DNA of 53,296 nucleotides, from the IMG/VR virus record IMGVR_UViG_3300025769_000158, positions 1 through 53,296 of that record; one strand, 5' to 3'. A program made the translations under genes and the position numbers. This stretch comes from a virus. This document shows positions 44,326-51,771 of the stretch, piece after piece (position 1 is the first letter of the stretch; each line of letters begins with the position of its first letter). The notes below the pieces were generated by a model that saw only the letters and a program-made list of their open reading frames with translations, was not told where the DNA came from and did not search any database.

Positions 44326-45420
44326 TTATTTAAATCGCATCAAGGAATCCCCACCTTTAAATAGGGCGTCCATGATTTGTTTCTCTACTTGATTTGTTTC
44401 TTTACTTTGTTGATTTGGGCTAGAGGCGTCAATGTTTGCTGCTTTCTCAACGATTTTCTTTTGTCCTTTACCTAGTCCATATTGGTAGGCAGCCCGAACA
44501 ATGTTCTCGATATTATCGACAACTGCTCTATGAGAACTCAACAACTCATGATTCCACTCTCCGTTATCATTAACATAAGGATCGAAGTACTCATCAAGTC
44601 GAGTGTTTTTGTCCTTTAGTTGATTCTTGTATGAATCTTCCAACGAGAAGGTAAACTCTTCTCCTTTTCCTAATTCAAATGTGAGTCCCTCCATATTGTC
44701 AACTATTGACGACATAGAAGAAATCCAATTATCATCTATTGGACTTTGAACCTCTTGAGCAGTTTCTTGCTTTGCGGGGAGCTTGAATCCATTTCGGACA
44801 TTGTCAATCTCTTCCCTCGCCGCTTTCGCATCTAGTTTCAATTGGAGTTTAGAATACTCAACGTCTTCCGAATCAAATCGGTCTTCGTCAAGTTTATACT
44901 TTCGTCCAATCAAAAGGTCTAGTTCCGTTTGATTAAGATCAGGATTCTGTTGGGCAAGACTAATCCGTACCACAGTCATGTCATCCATTTCGGATGGGTT
45001 GAGCTGTTGATATCGGAACCAATCTTCAGGGCTACGCCCGGTTTGCTCTACAAAATCAGCAATTACCTTAATCGCTTCTGGCAACTCATTTGGTTCACTT
45101 TGAGTAGAAGTTGACTGGACATCTTCCCATGATTCATGGTTCACGCCGAATTTCTCATTGTAGTATTGTAGAAACAATGAGTCGATGTCTACATCTTCTT
45201 CTTCCTCGTTTGTCAAAGAACTTTCCGTTTTAGCAACGGGTTGCTCAATATCTTCTTGTACCTGCTCCTGTACGTTTTCTTGTACAGGTTCTTGTACAAC
45301 TTCTTCTTTTTGTTGCGACTCTTGAGGTTGTGCTTCAGATTCAAAATTAGGGTCGTCACTTATTTGAACGCCCATTGCTTCTGCAGCCTGCTCAAGTGAA
45401 GATTGAACTGAACTAGCCAT
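44326..45420 (-). CDS. Scaffold-like protein
   Basis: 364 residues, very acidic and glutamine-rich. Its N-terminus has repeats of VQEP/VQEN/VQEQ/VQED (about 40-60), then acidic helices, and it ends with a short basic tail (FKGGDSLMRFK). Acidity, helicity and position directly upstream of the capsid gene fit a scaffolding protein; no protease was found. It opens the capsid unit behind a TATATTTG box. Confidence 0.7.
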   Translation of the reverse strand: MASSVQSSLEQAAEAMGVQISDDPNFESEAQPQESQQKEEVVQEPVQENVQEQVQEDIEQPVAKTESSLTNEEEEDVDIDSLFLQYYNEKFGVNHESWEDVQSTSTQSEPNELPEAIKVIADFVEQTGRSPEDWFRYQQLNPSEMDDMTVVRISLAQQNPDLNQTELDLLIGRKYKLDEDRFDSEDVEYSKLQLKLDAKAAREEIDNVRNGFKLPAKQETAQEVQSPIDDNWISSMSSIVDNMEGLTFELGKGEEFTFSLEDSYKNQLKDKNTRLDEYFDPYVNDNGEWNHELLSSHRAVVDNIENIVRAAYQYGLGKGQKKIVEKAANIDASSPNQQSKETNQVEKQIMDALFKGGDSLMRFK

Positions 45421-45443
45421 ATGGATAAATTTAAATTATGTTA

Positions 45444-45451
45444 CAAATATA
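45444..45451 (-). promoter_or_regulatory. -7 box (TATATTTG) for the capsid unit
   Basis: TATATTTG on the minus strand, 24 nt upstream of the scaffold-like ATG. The divergent secreted-protein gene starts about 100 nt away on the other strand. Confidence 0.6.
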
Positions 45452-45544
45452 CCTATTCTACAATTTTTTTTAGAGGGGGTGTTGTATATGTGGAAAAGTA
45501 TTGTTAGTATTGTTAATATAATTAACCAATTAAATTCAATAATC

Positions 45545-45919
45545 ATGAAAAAGATGTTGTTAGTCGTCGCGACTATCTTCGCGACACAGTCAAGTTCCCA
45601 AGAACTTTTTAAAGAAGAACGTGTAATTCACGGCATTACCTACCTCGCTACATTCAATACACCTACAAAGGCCGTGTACGTGCAACAAGACTACTTCGAC
45701 TTTACACTCGCGGCAGACAGTTTCTACGTCCAAGTTATGACTGATCTAGAGTGGGACGCGTTTAGAACATACTTAATGGTTGAAGAGGATGCTTTCTTTA
45801 GAAACGGTTTATACCACCTTCCAGATAATAGACAGGTGTTTAACACCGGGAAGAAAGATGATTTCTTTGACGGCACGTACATCTACCAACTTTTTGGTTC
45901 TGTAGATACTAGTCAATAG
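45545..45919 (+). CDS. Secreted protein (moron) on the plus strand
   Basis: 124 residues from the ATG at 45545. MKKMLLVVATIFATQSSSQ is a signal peptide (basic start, hydrophobic core, S-S-S-Q cleavage region). The mature part is an alpha/beta domain with ITYLATFNTPTKAVYVQQDY and a W-D-A-F segment; no cysteines. It is the only plus-strand gene of this size inside the minus-strand virion cluster, with a divergent start region and its own bidirectional terminator, the layout of a moron. It may act in the periplasm (receptor blocking or superinfection exclusion). Confidence 0.75.
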   Translation: MKKMLLVVATIFATQSSSQELFKEERVIHGITYLATFNTPTKAVYVQQDYFDFTLAADSFYVQVMTDLEWDAFRTYLMVEEDAFFRNGLYHLPDNRQVFNTGKKDDFFDGTYIYQLFGSVDTSQ

Positions 45920-45952
45920 GTTTGGTTTGTTATTTCGGCTAGTATCAAAAAG

Positions 45953-45977
45953 AAGAGGGGCTTGCGCCCCTCTTTTT
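45953..45977. terminator. Bidirectional terminator
   Basis: AAGAGGGGC-TTGC-GCCCCTCTT, flanked by A-rich sequence on the left and TTTTTATTTTT on the right. It serves the plus-strand moron and the minus-strand gene at 45976-46830. Confidence 0.88.
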
Positions 45978-46830
45978 ATTTTTCGTCTCCTTCACCGTAT
46001 TTTCTTCGCCACTCATCAACAGCAGCCATACGAGCGTCTTGGTATACACCTTTTTGTTTTGCCATCTCGACGACCTCATCATACGAACCCATGCCCATAT
46101 TGTTGCCATCGGTAACGGCGTATTTACCTCCAACACCGGCCTTACGTAATGCCTCCATAAGGTAGCTTTTGGTAATCATCTCTAGGTCTTTTAAGGCTTC
46201 GGATTTCTTTTTAGGATCGTCATCAACCATCCCCCCGTCTTCGTATTTAGAGAGTAGGCTCTTTGCCATCTCACGTTGTTTCGGGTCATCTAGCAATGCT
46301 TTTAACATACCACCGCTAGCATACATTTCTTTCATTGAGCCACCCTTACCGTATTCGGTCATGCCTCCTTTGGAATATTTTACTTTCATTTTACCTCCGT
46401 TTTCAAATCTTTTATTTCGTTTTCCTTTTTTGTTTTCTCTTGACGCAGCCTCTTCTCTCATGCGTTGCACATCTGGGTCATCATCAAATGGATCAGAACC
46501 ACCAAACATGCTAGAGCCAAATTCACTGTCAAACGAATCCATTAGACTTGGTGCTTTCACTTCCTTAAGAGCTGGGTCTACAGAATAAGAATCCATAGCC
46601 TCATTGCTTTTGTGAGCTTTAGCATTAAGGAACTTCTCAACTTGTTCCGCTCTTTGAAATAAGTCTAGGTCTGGAAACTCTTTTACCAAGTACTCATCAA
46701 AAGCGATTAAGCGATCAGCCTCTTCACCCATGAAATGCATATCGCCTATCTTATAGGTAGACCTACTTTCTGGTGAAGTCTTTGGTGGATCGACTGGGCT
46801 TTTACCTCCCTTGTTGTATTTTACTTTCAT
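45976..46830 (-). CDS. Glycine-rich structural-type protein, unknown
   Basis: 284 residues. The N-terminus MKVKYNKGG recurs internally as MKVKYSKGG, and several GGM units with Tyr/Lys follow (KGGMTEYGKGGSMKEMYASG; YEDGGMV). Such KGG/DGG repeats are common in virion proteins of Bacteroidota phages. Acidic middle, helical C-terminus. It has a -7 box only 4 nt before the ATG. Confidence 0.6.
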   Translation of the reverse strand: MKVKYNKGGKSPVDPPKTSPESRSTYKIGDMHFMGEEADRLIAFDEYLVKEFPDLDLFQRAEQVEKFLNAKAHKSNEAMDSYSVDPALKEVKAPSLMDSFDSEFGSSMFGGSDPFDDDPDVQRMREEAASRENKKGKRNKRFENGGKMKVKYSKGGMTEYGKGGSMKEMYASGGMLKALLDDPKQREMAKSLLSKYEDGGMVDDDPKKKSEALKDLEMITKSYLMEALRKAGVGGKYAVTDGNNMGMGSYDEVVEMAKQKGVYQDARMAAVDEWRRKYGEGDEK

Positions 46831-46834
46831 AAGA

Positions 46835-46842
46835 CAAAAATA
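46835..46842 (-). promoter_or_regulatory. -7 box (TATTTTTG) next to the start codon
   Basis: TATTTTTG is followed by only four bases before the ATG at 46830, so the transcript would be leaderless or nearly so. Confidence 0.45.
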
Positions 46843-46850
46843 AGAATTAT

Positions 46851-47243
46851 CTACTTACGATATTTAGCGGTCTTCTTTGCAATCGACTTGGGTTGCTTTA
46901 CAAATTGTTTTCCCGATTTGTTTCCTTTAGACTTCGCGGCATTTGTAGCGCGCTTTTCACTTGCTGTAAGATTTTTCCATGCTTTAGCCGGTAGGTATCT
47001 CTTCTTACCTTCACTTGGTTTACCATCACTTGTCGTCCATTTTTGTTTGGTCCATTTAGCAAGACTATTGCTTTTAGATTTTTTCCCTTTGTAGGTACCA
47101 CCAGCCTTTTTATATGCTGCAACTGCTAGTTGTGCCTTACGAGCAGACCACTGTCCTGGACGACCTCCCTTGCTTCCGGATTTAATACGAGCAACGATTC
47201 TTTTCCAAAGGGCAGGATTCTTTTTCTTTGATGTTGTAGACAT
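46851..47243 (-). CDS. DUF5872-like basic protein
   Basis: 130 residues, about one-third Lys/Arg. NPALWKRIVARIKSGSKGG, RPGQWSARKAQLAVAAYKKAG and LAKWTKQKW..., then RYLPAKAWKNLTASEKRATN match the DUF5872 pattern found in phages and some algal viruses. It is probably packaged with DNA. A TATCTTTG box lies 4 nt before its ATG. Confidence 0.75.
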   Translation of the reverse strand: MSTTSKKKNPALWKRIVARIKSGSKGGRPGQWSARKAQLAVAAYKKAGGTYKGKKSKSNSLAKWTKQKWTTSDGKPSEGKKRYLPAKAWKNLTASEKRATNAAKSKGNKSGKQFVKQPKSIAKKTAKYRK

Positions 47244-47247
47244 GAGA

Positions 47248-47255
47248 CAAAGATA
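47248..47255 (-). promoter_or_regulatory. -7 box (TATCTTTG) next to the start codon
   Basis: TATCTTTG and four bases precede the ATG at 47243. It sits on the T-run side of the terminator at 47262-47284. Confidence 0.5.
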
Positions 47256-47261
47256 AAAAAT

Positions 47262-47284
47262 AAAACCGCCCCTATTGGAGCGGT
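47262..47284 (-). terminator. Rho-independent terminator (minus strand)
   Basis: ACCGCTCC-AATA-GGGGCGGT on the minus strand (one mismatch), followed by TTTATTTTTT. It ends the gene at 47290-47460. Confidence 0.8.
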
Positions 47285-47289
47285 CTCTT

Positions 47290-47460
47290 TTACTTGTGTG
47301 TTGTAATTGTCTTGAAAGGCATTTCTAGTGCTGCTCCTTCGTGAGGTTTAAATTTACCCTCATGAGGCATAAGGTAATATCGACCTTTCTGATTCATCCA
47401 ATGGTAGCCACTTGGGGCCTTTACCATTATTTCGTTTTTGTTTTTTCTTTTTACTTTCAT
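47290..47460 (-). CDS. Small basic protein, unknown
   Basis: 56 residues from the ATG at 47460. KAPSGYHWMNQKGRYYLMPH is a compact, aromatic, conserved-looking core; KFKPHEGAALEM follows. It ends the tightly packed late operon and is followed by a terminator. A longer start at 47478 is less likely. Confidence 0.6.
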   Translation of the reverse strand: MKVKRKNKNEIMVKAPSGYHWMNQKGRYYLMPHEGKFKPHEGAALEMPFKTITTHK

Positions 47461-47515
47461 GACACTTACAATTACCACAAGGGCATTCTACCGGTTCTAT
47501 TTCACACCACATCAT
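47360..47515 (-). CDS. Cysteine-rich basic peptide overlapping 47290-47460
   Basis: 51 residues in a different frame. The N-terminus has MWCEIEPVECPCGNCKCHES (five cysteines in a dense C-x(6)-C-x-C-x-x-C-x-C arrangement), then a Lys-rich tail. The start ATGATG overlaps the upstream stop. The cysteine spacing argues for a real metal-binding peptide; the 101-nt overlap with the next gene argues against it. Confidence 0.35.
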   Translation of the reverse strand: MMWCEIEPVECPCGNCKCHESKKKKQKRNNGKGPKWLPLDESERSILPYAS

Positions 47516-47619
47516 GAGCCACACGCTTCACAATCTTCAGGGTTAGAAATGTTACATGTGGGTTGATCTGCCGTTTCGAGTTCACTTACCCAAGAAGAAA
47601 AAGAATCTTGTCCTTGCAT
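47512..47619 (-). CDS. 35-residue peptide, unknown
   Basis: Starts MQGQDSFSSWVSELETADQ and ends with three cysteines (ISNPEDCEACGS). It has a TATCTTTG box 2 nt before the ATG. Confidence 0.45.
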   Translation of the reverse strand: MQGQDSFSSWVSELETADQPTCNISNPEDCEACGS

Positions 47620-47621
47620 TA

Positions 47622-47629
47622 CAAAGATA
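47622..47629 (-). promoter_or_regulatory. -7 box (TATCTTTG) abutting the start codon
   Basis: Only two bases separate the box from the ATG at 47619, so transcription would start at or inside the codon. Confidence 0.45.
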
Positions 47630-47659
47630 GTTTAAAAGGTTAAAAAAATGTTGAGGTAA

Positions 47660-47842
47660 CTACTTGCCTTTCACAGCGTCTACAACGTCCTTGACTTCCT
47701 TTACAGTCTTCTTGTAGCGAGACTGTGCTTCTCTCAAGGCCGCTATAATTTTTTCATCAGCTTCGGTGTAGCCAAACCAATAAGCCCAAAATCTTTTGTG
47801 TGTCTCCTTAATCCAGAGCCAAAGTACTTTCAAGTGTTTCAT
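47660..47842 (-). CDS. Small aromatic-helical protein
   Basis: 60 residues: an amphipathic aromatic N-terminus (HLKVLWLWIKETHKRFWAYW) and a charged helix (SRYKKTVKEVKDVVDAVKG). It could associate with the inner membrane. It starts 1 nt after the stop of the TM protein upstream and is the last of the coupled sensor operon. Confidence 0.55.
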   Translation of the reverse strand: MKHLKVLWLWIKETHKRFWAYWFGYTEADEKIIAALREAQSRYKKTVKEVKDVVDAVKGK

Positions 47843-47843
47843 C

Positions 47844-48170
47844 TTACTTTTCTTTCATGAAGTTTAGGATGCTGTCCTTACGCTTTTCCTTTAAAGCCTG
47901 TTCATTATCTCGGAACAACACAAATGCAAATATAAGCAATGCTATGATAATAGCGAAGAAGGAGGGCACCATCCAATATTGCAAATTATGAGACAATCCG
48001 TCAAAGTCTTGTGTTTTAGCAATATCGTAATCCGCATCCTTATGTACCCATACAGACTCCCAACCCTCCTCGGTACTATAATGATAGTCAACTACTACAC
48101 TGTCTCTATACACAGCATAGTGAGCTTTGACGCTATCGTAGTTCCAATCAGCTTGTTTTTTCTGTGGCAT
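47844..48170 (-). CDS. Single-TM protein of the sensor operon
   Basis: 108 residues. A soluble N-terminal part with aromatic/aspartate motifs (DSVVVDYHYSTEEGWESVWV) is followed by one TM segment (VPSFFAIIIALLIFAFVLF, about 68-88) and a basic tail. The start overlaps the upstream coiled-coil gene by 23 nt. The N-terminal domain may lie outside the membrane; topology is not certain. Confidence 0.6.
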   Translation of the reverse strand: MPQKKQADWNYDSVKAHYAVYRDSVVVDYHYSTEEGWESVWVHKDADYDIAKTQDFDGLSHNLQYWMVPSFFAIIIALLIFAFVLFRDNEQALKEKRKDSILNFMKEK

Positions 48171-48717
48171 ACTTCACACCCATTATTGTACCTATAATAC
48201 TAAAACTGTTCGTTAGTAAGATACCAAAAAGATTGCTCCAGGCATTACCTAGTATTGTGGTGTCCTTGTCGGCAAGGATTGCTGTGGTATACATCAAAGT
48301 TGTAGTGACGCCAACTCCTATAATTATGATCAGGGCAACCCTTACGATTAAACCTATAAGTTCAAACTGCGTTCTTTTTTGTAGAAGGTCGAGGTCTTCA
48401 ACGGCTTCATCACGAAGTTTCTCTGCTTCCGCTTTAGCATTCTTCGTTTCTTCCAAAGAGTTTTGCAACTCAATAACAAGAGCCTCCTTAATTACAGAGG
48501 CCTCCTCTAGTTCTTTGTTTTGCTTTTGAACTTGCTTGGTAACATCAAGACGTCTACGCCGGGCTTTAGCATCACGGTCCTTGCATTCCTCTAGGTATTC
48601 CTTGACATCGGTAGGTAAAGACTTCGATAATATCTTTACAAAGTTTCCTTCTATGTAAACCTTTTTAGATTTTGCTTTACGCAAAGCCTCCTCTACCGTG
48701 TCCTTACCATTTATCAT
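48148..48717 (-). CDS. Coiled-coil protein with two TM segments
   Basis: 189 residues. Residues about 45-115 form a long charged coiled coil (LDVTKQVQKQNKELEEAS; ETKNAKAEAEKLRDEAVEDL), then two hydrophobic segments: IGLIVRVALIIIIGVGV (about 123) and LFGILLTNSFSIIGTIMGV (about 165). The start overlaps the response regulator stop in ATGA. It could be an output partner of the response regulator or part of a membrane complex controlling lysis; this is inferred only from coupling. Confidence 0.6.
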   Translation of the reverse strand: MINGKDTVEEALRKAKSKKVYIEGNFVKILSKSLPTDVKEYLEECKDRDAKARRRRLDVTKQVQKQNKELEEASVIKEALVIELQNSLEETKNAKAEAEKLRDEAVEDLDLLQKRTQFELIGLIVRVALIIIIGVGVTTTLMYTTAILADKDTTILGNAWSNLFGILLTNSFSIIGTIMGVKYATEKTS

Positions 48718-49151
48718 TTGTATACCTTAAACGGGGCAGTTTTGTTTTTATAGCCCTCATAGTCTTTTAAGAATTCTTCTAGTCGAGGTTCGATCTCGTC
48801 ACTCTTAATAATCCAAAATTGAGCGCCCACATCTTTAGCCTTGTCTATTTCTTGGTTGTCGTCCGAGGAAGATATGATTCCGATAACCACGCCATTACCG
48901 TAGTCGGTATTAATCTTACGGATCAGTTCAATCCCATCAAAGCTAGACCCTATAATGTTAAGGTCTACAAAAACACATTTAGGTCTTTCTTCTATCGGAC
49001 CATCTTCAAACCACTTCTTAAATAAACGATCAGCCTCATCAGAAGAGTTTAATGCTTCTAATGACAATGTCATGTCAAGAAGGCTGCATGCATCTTCAAA
49101 TACGAGGTGGAAGAGGTCTTCGTCGTCTACGAGTAGTATAGAGTCTATCAT
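48714..49151 (-). CDS. Single-domain response regulator
   Basis: 145 residues, a CheY-like receiver without an output domain. All key residues are present: acidic pair in LLVDDED (about 9-11), phosphoacceptor aspartate in CVFVDLNI (about 62), Ser in GIISSSDD (about 95) and lysine in FWIIKSDE (about 115). It would accept phosphate from the adjoining kinase and signal by protein contact. ATGA overlaps on both sides. Confidence 0.85.
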   Translation of the reverse strand: MIDSILLVDDEDLFHLVFEDACSLLDMTLSLEALNSSDEADRLFKKWFEDGPIEERPKCVFVDLNIIGSSFDGIELIRKINTDYGNGVVIGIISSSDDNQEIDKAKDVGAQFWIIKSDEIEPRLEEFLKDYEGYKNKTAPFKVYK

Positions 49152-50380
49152 TTTAATTCTATCGTTATTTTAGTTCCTTGTTCTATTTTACGAGCGGAGA
49201 TTTCAAATCCGTGTTCTTTAATTATGGCAACACATATGTTTAGTCCTAACCCGGTGCCTTTCTCTTCTTGCTTGCCCCTTGTGTAGGGTTGAGAGTATTC
49301 TTCAAAATCTTCTTGGCTCATGCCGCGACCATTGTCTTCAATGACAATAGACTGCTCATCCCCCATATAGATGGAAACCTTTTTTGTATGACTGTCGTTA
49401 TACTTAAGGCCATTACGGATCAGGTTGTCAACGGCAGTACAGAACAACGCTTCGTTTATTTCATAATCTATTAAATCCTTTATCTCTACCTGGCTTATAT
49501 AAGATGTAGATGAAAGATAGTTAATCAATACTTCTTTTAGGTTGAGGACCTCTTTTTCTAATTGAGTGTCTTTCTTTACCAGGTTGGTAAACTCCTTAAC
49601 CCCTTTATATACTTTTTGAGTATGTATAAGCCCCTCTTGAATCATCTTTAAAGGAGGACCTATCTTTAGTTTTTTTATGTCTTCTTCTTTTAGCCTACGC
49701 TTTAAAGAACTCAATCCCCTAGGTATGTATGTGTTGATGCCACTGTGCATGTCGTGACGAAGTATCTTTGCGGCATGCTCTAGATATCCATTCTTCTTAT
49801 GGATTTCCATCTCAATGATCTTCTTATCGGTAATGTCAGAGGCAATCTTAAGTATCCGGTATACTTCCCCATATGGATTCTTGATAGGGTTGTAGTTCCC
49901 ATATATCCAAAACTCGGTATAGTTCTTCCCCATCCTTTTGAACTCCCCTGATCTAGCATAACCCTTTTTTAGTTTTAACCAAAAGTCCTTGTAGTAAGCC
50001 TCGTTTAAATCAAGAGGGGTAAGCATCTTGTGATTCTTTCCTATGAGTTCATTCATAGTATATCCCGACATCTCACAGAACTTATCGTTACACGATATGA
50101 TTTTTCCATCAAGATCAAACTCTACAAGAGCATTGGACATATTTATTGCAGAGAGGGTATCGTCAATAGATTGAAACTTATAGCGGACCTTACGAACAAA
50201 CTCTACAAGCACAAAAAAAAAGAAGGGCATAAAGGAGATTACACTAACCCATCCAAACACAGCACTGTCGTAAGTAACCTCGGAATATCCGATAACTAGA
50301 GCAGTTTGGTATGCGAAGAAAACAAGCATGATTCCTATCGCAAGAACTATAGATATCCTAGAGGCTATTGATAGTTTCAT
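49148..50380 (-). CDS. Membrane sensor histidine kinase with PAS domain
   Basis: 410 residues from the ATG at 50380, chosen because the stop of the upstream TM gene overlaps it in ATGA. Two TM helices (about 8-30 and 42-62) flank a very short external loop. A PAS domain (about 78-185) has ALVEFDLDGKIISCND, MSGYTMNELIGKNHKMLTP and a closing ASDITD. H-box: LRHDMHSG (His near 209). ATPase: N-box DNLIRNGLKYND, G1 EDNGRGM, F-box YSQPYTRG, G2 GTGLGLN. All catalytic boxes are intact, so it should autophosphorylate. With almost no external domain, it probably senses membrane state or a cytoplasmic signal through PAS. Confidence 0.9.
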   Translation of the reverse strand: MKLSIASRISIVLAIGIMLVFFAYQTALVIGYSEVTYDSAVFGWVSVISFMPFFFFVLVEFVRKVRYKFQSIDDTLSAINMSNALVEFDLDGKIISCNDKFCEMSGYTMNELIGKNHKMLTPLDLNEAYYKDFWLKLKKGYARSGEFKRMGKNYTEFWIYGNYNPIKNPYGEVYRILKIASDITDKKIIEMEIHKKNGYLEHAAKILRHDMHSGINTYIPRGLSSLKRRLKEEDIKKLKIGPPLKMIQEGLIHTQKVYKGVKEFTNLVKKDTQLEKEVLNLKEVLINYLSSTSYISQVEIKDLIDYEINEALFCTAVDNLIRNGLKYNDSHTKKVSIYMGDEQSIVIEDNGRGMSQEDFEEYSQPYTRGKQEEKGTGLGLNICVAIIKEHGFEISARKIEQGTKITIELK

Positions 50381-50535
50381 TTTTCCTTTTTCTTGCCCAA
50401 CAGGTACCACCTTTGTATGGTGTAACCTATTGAAACTATTAGTAGAAATATCTTTAAGTAAAGTTCTACTTGAGACATAGACACACTAAATGTGACTGCG
50501 TTTAGAGCATATACTTTCAAATCTTCGTGCGTCAT
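50377..50535 (-). CDS. 52-residue single-TM protein, holin-like
   Basis: A soluble start (MTHEDLKVYALNAVTFSVSM), then one TM segment (YLKIFLLIVSIGYTIQRWY) and a lysine-rich end. Both ends overlap neighbours in ATGA: the lysozyme-like gene before it and the histidine kinase after it. Small one-TM proteins of this form in phages act as holins or antiholins, but so could many small membrane proteins. Confidence 0.65.
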   Translation of the reverse strand: MTHEDLKVYALNAVTFSVSMSQVELYLKIFLLIVSIGYTIQRWYLLGKKKEK

Positions 50536-51413
50536 TTTTTCAACTTGTTATAGGCTTCCATATCTCTTTCAAAAGAAGACTTACGCTTTTGGGCGTCTTT
50601 CTCCGAGCCTGCCCAATGATATTTTAGCCAATAGTCCGTAAGAGACATTTCATCGTTTAGATACTTCCCTAGATCAGCGGATGGATGCGCTAGTTGATTC
50701 ATAAGGAAGAGGTACTTTTGTTTTTCTAGGTCTACTTGACTAGCGTCAAAAGACTTTTCAGGATAGTATTGTTTAACCCACTCCGGGGTTTTGTATTCAG
50801 CAAGTTCCGGGAAGGCTGTTTCTTTTCCTTCGGTGATGTTGTAAGCCCTATTGATTGCTATGATACCACCGCCCCCTGGTTGAGATTCAAATTGGAAGGC
50901 ACCTCTACCGGGTCCTCCTCCCATTTGTTTTTTGGCGGGGTCACTCTTGCTTTCGTGATACATGATTTTATTCATCATGTCTTCAAGCTTTTCTACTGAT
51001 CCCCCCTTCTTTGAAACGATGTACTCGAGCAGTTCTTGGTAGGTCAACTCTTCTCCCGGAGGAGGAACCGATCCGCCATCCTCATACTTCTTTACCTTTT
51101 GAGATTTAGGTGGAGATTTTTTACTTCCTCCTTTTCCTGCCCAAAAGAATTTATCAGCCCAGTATGCGGCAGACATTTTTCCTTTTTTAATATTCTTTCC
51201 GTGGCGAGCTTTAAATGATTTGCGAGCGGCATCCGAATAATTATGCCCCATCTTCTGATCGCCAAATCGGATGATACGAACCTTATTGCCCTCCTTTGCT
51301 AGAACCATCCCTTTCTTTGTTGGGTGGTTAGGCGTTCGCTTGGGTTTGTTAACCCCTTTAAGACCGTGCTTTTTGAGCAGTCGCTTGATTCTATCTCTCA
51401 ACTTACTATCCAT
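50532..51413 (-). CDS. Virion-associated lysozyme/transglycosylase-like protein
   Basis: 293 residues. The basic N-terminal third (KVRIIRFGDQKMGHNYSDA; KSFKARHGKNIKKGKMSA; AYWADKFFWAGKGG) matches a short basic virion module found in phages. The C-terminal half has NKIMYHESKSDPAKKQMGGG and PGRGAFQFESQPGGGG: an H-E-S with candidate catalytic glutamate and the G.G.FQ(F/I)E motif of lysozyme-like transglycosylases, then FLMNQLAHPSADL. It probably cleaves peptidoglycan, either at entry or at lysis. It opens the sensor operon; a -7 box lies 4 nt before its ATG. Confidence 0.7.
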   Translation of the reverse strand: MDSKLRDRIKRLLKKHGLKGVNKPKRTPNHPTKKGMVLAKEGNKVRIIRFGDQKMGHNYSDAARKSFKARHGKNIKKGKMSAAYWADKFFWAGKGGSKKSPPKSQKVKKYEDGGSVPPPGEELTYQELLEYIVSKKGGSVEKLEDMMNKIMYHESKSDPAKKQMGGGPGRGAFQFESQPGGGGIIAINRAYNITEGKETAFPELAEYKTPEWVKQYYPEKSFDASQVDLEKQKYLFLMNQLAHPSADLGKYLNDEMSLTDYWLKYHWAGSEKDAQKRKSSFERDMEAYNKLKK

Positions 51414-51417
51414 TGCA

Positions 51418-51425
51418 CAAATATA
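51418..51425 (-). promoter_or_regulatory. -7 box (TATATTTG) next to the start codon
   Basis: TATATTTG and four bases precede the ATG at 51413. This is the only strong promoter-like box seen for the lysozyme-sensor operon. Directly behind the terminator at 51433-51455. Confidence 0.55.
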
Positions 51426-51432
51426 AAAAGAA

Positions 51433-51455
51433 AGGGGTCACGTTTTGTGACCCCT
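51433..51455 (-). terminator. Rho-independent terminator (minus strand)
   Basis: AGGGGTCAC-AAAAC-GTGACCCCT on the minus strand followed by TTTCTTTTT. It ends the fibre 2 unit. The 97 nt between it and the gene at 51553 hold nothing recognisable. Confidence 0.88.
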
Positions 51456-51552
51456 ATTCTAACCAACTAAATCCTCATTGTCATGAGAATGCCTAAATCT
51501 TTTGTATAGATCAAATGTATAAAAATAATTTCTGATCTACAAGCTCGTGATG

Positions 51553-51771
51553 TTACATTATCTCCTCGGGGAACCAATCCGCCCCAAGCGTTTCTAATTC
51601 TGTTAACTCTGCAATGTAGTCATCGTGCTTTAACATTGCGAAGTCTACCCCGTTAGGGTGTTCTATAACTTGTGCCCAATCGGTTGTATATACTCCGTCA
51701 TAGTTCTCACCCCAAAACACCTTCTTGTTGTAGGCTTCTAAATCCGCTTTGTTTGTGCTTGTGTAGTACAT
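51553..51771 (-). CDS. Small fibre-associated protein 2
   Basis: 72 residues, paralogous to the gene at 20-238 (shared YYTST.KADLEAYN and HPNG.DFA.LKH motifs; similar C-termini). It overlaps the fibre 2 stop by one base (TAATG). Same inferred role as its paralogue; the pairing of each copy with its own fibre suggests a specific partner. Confidence 0.7.
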   Translation of the reverse strand: MYYTSTNKADLEAYNKKVFWGENYDGVYTTDWAQVIEHPNGVDFAMLKHDDYIAELTELETLGADWFPEEIM

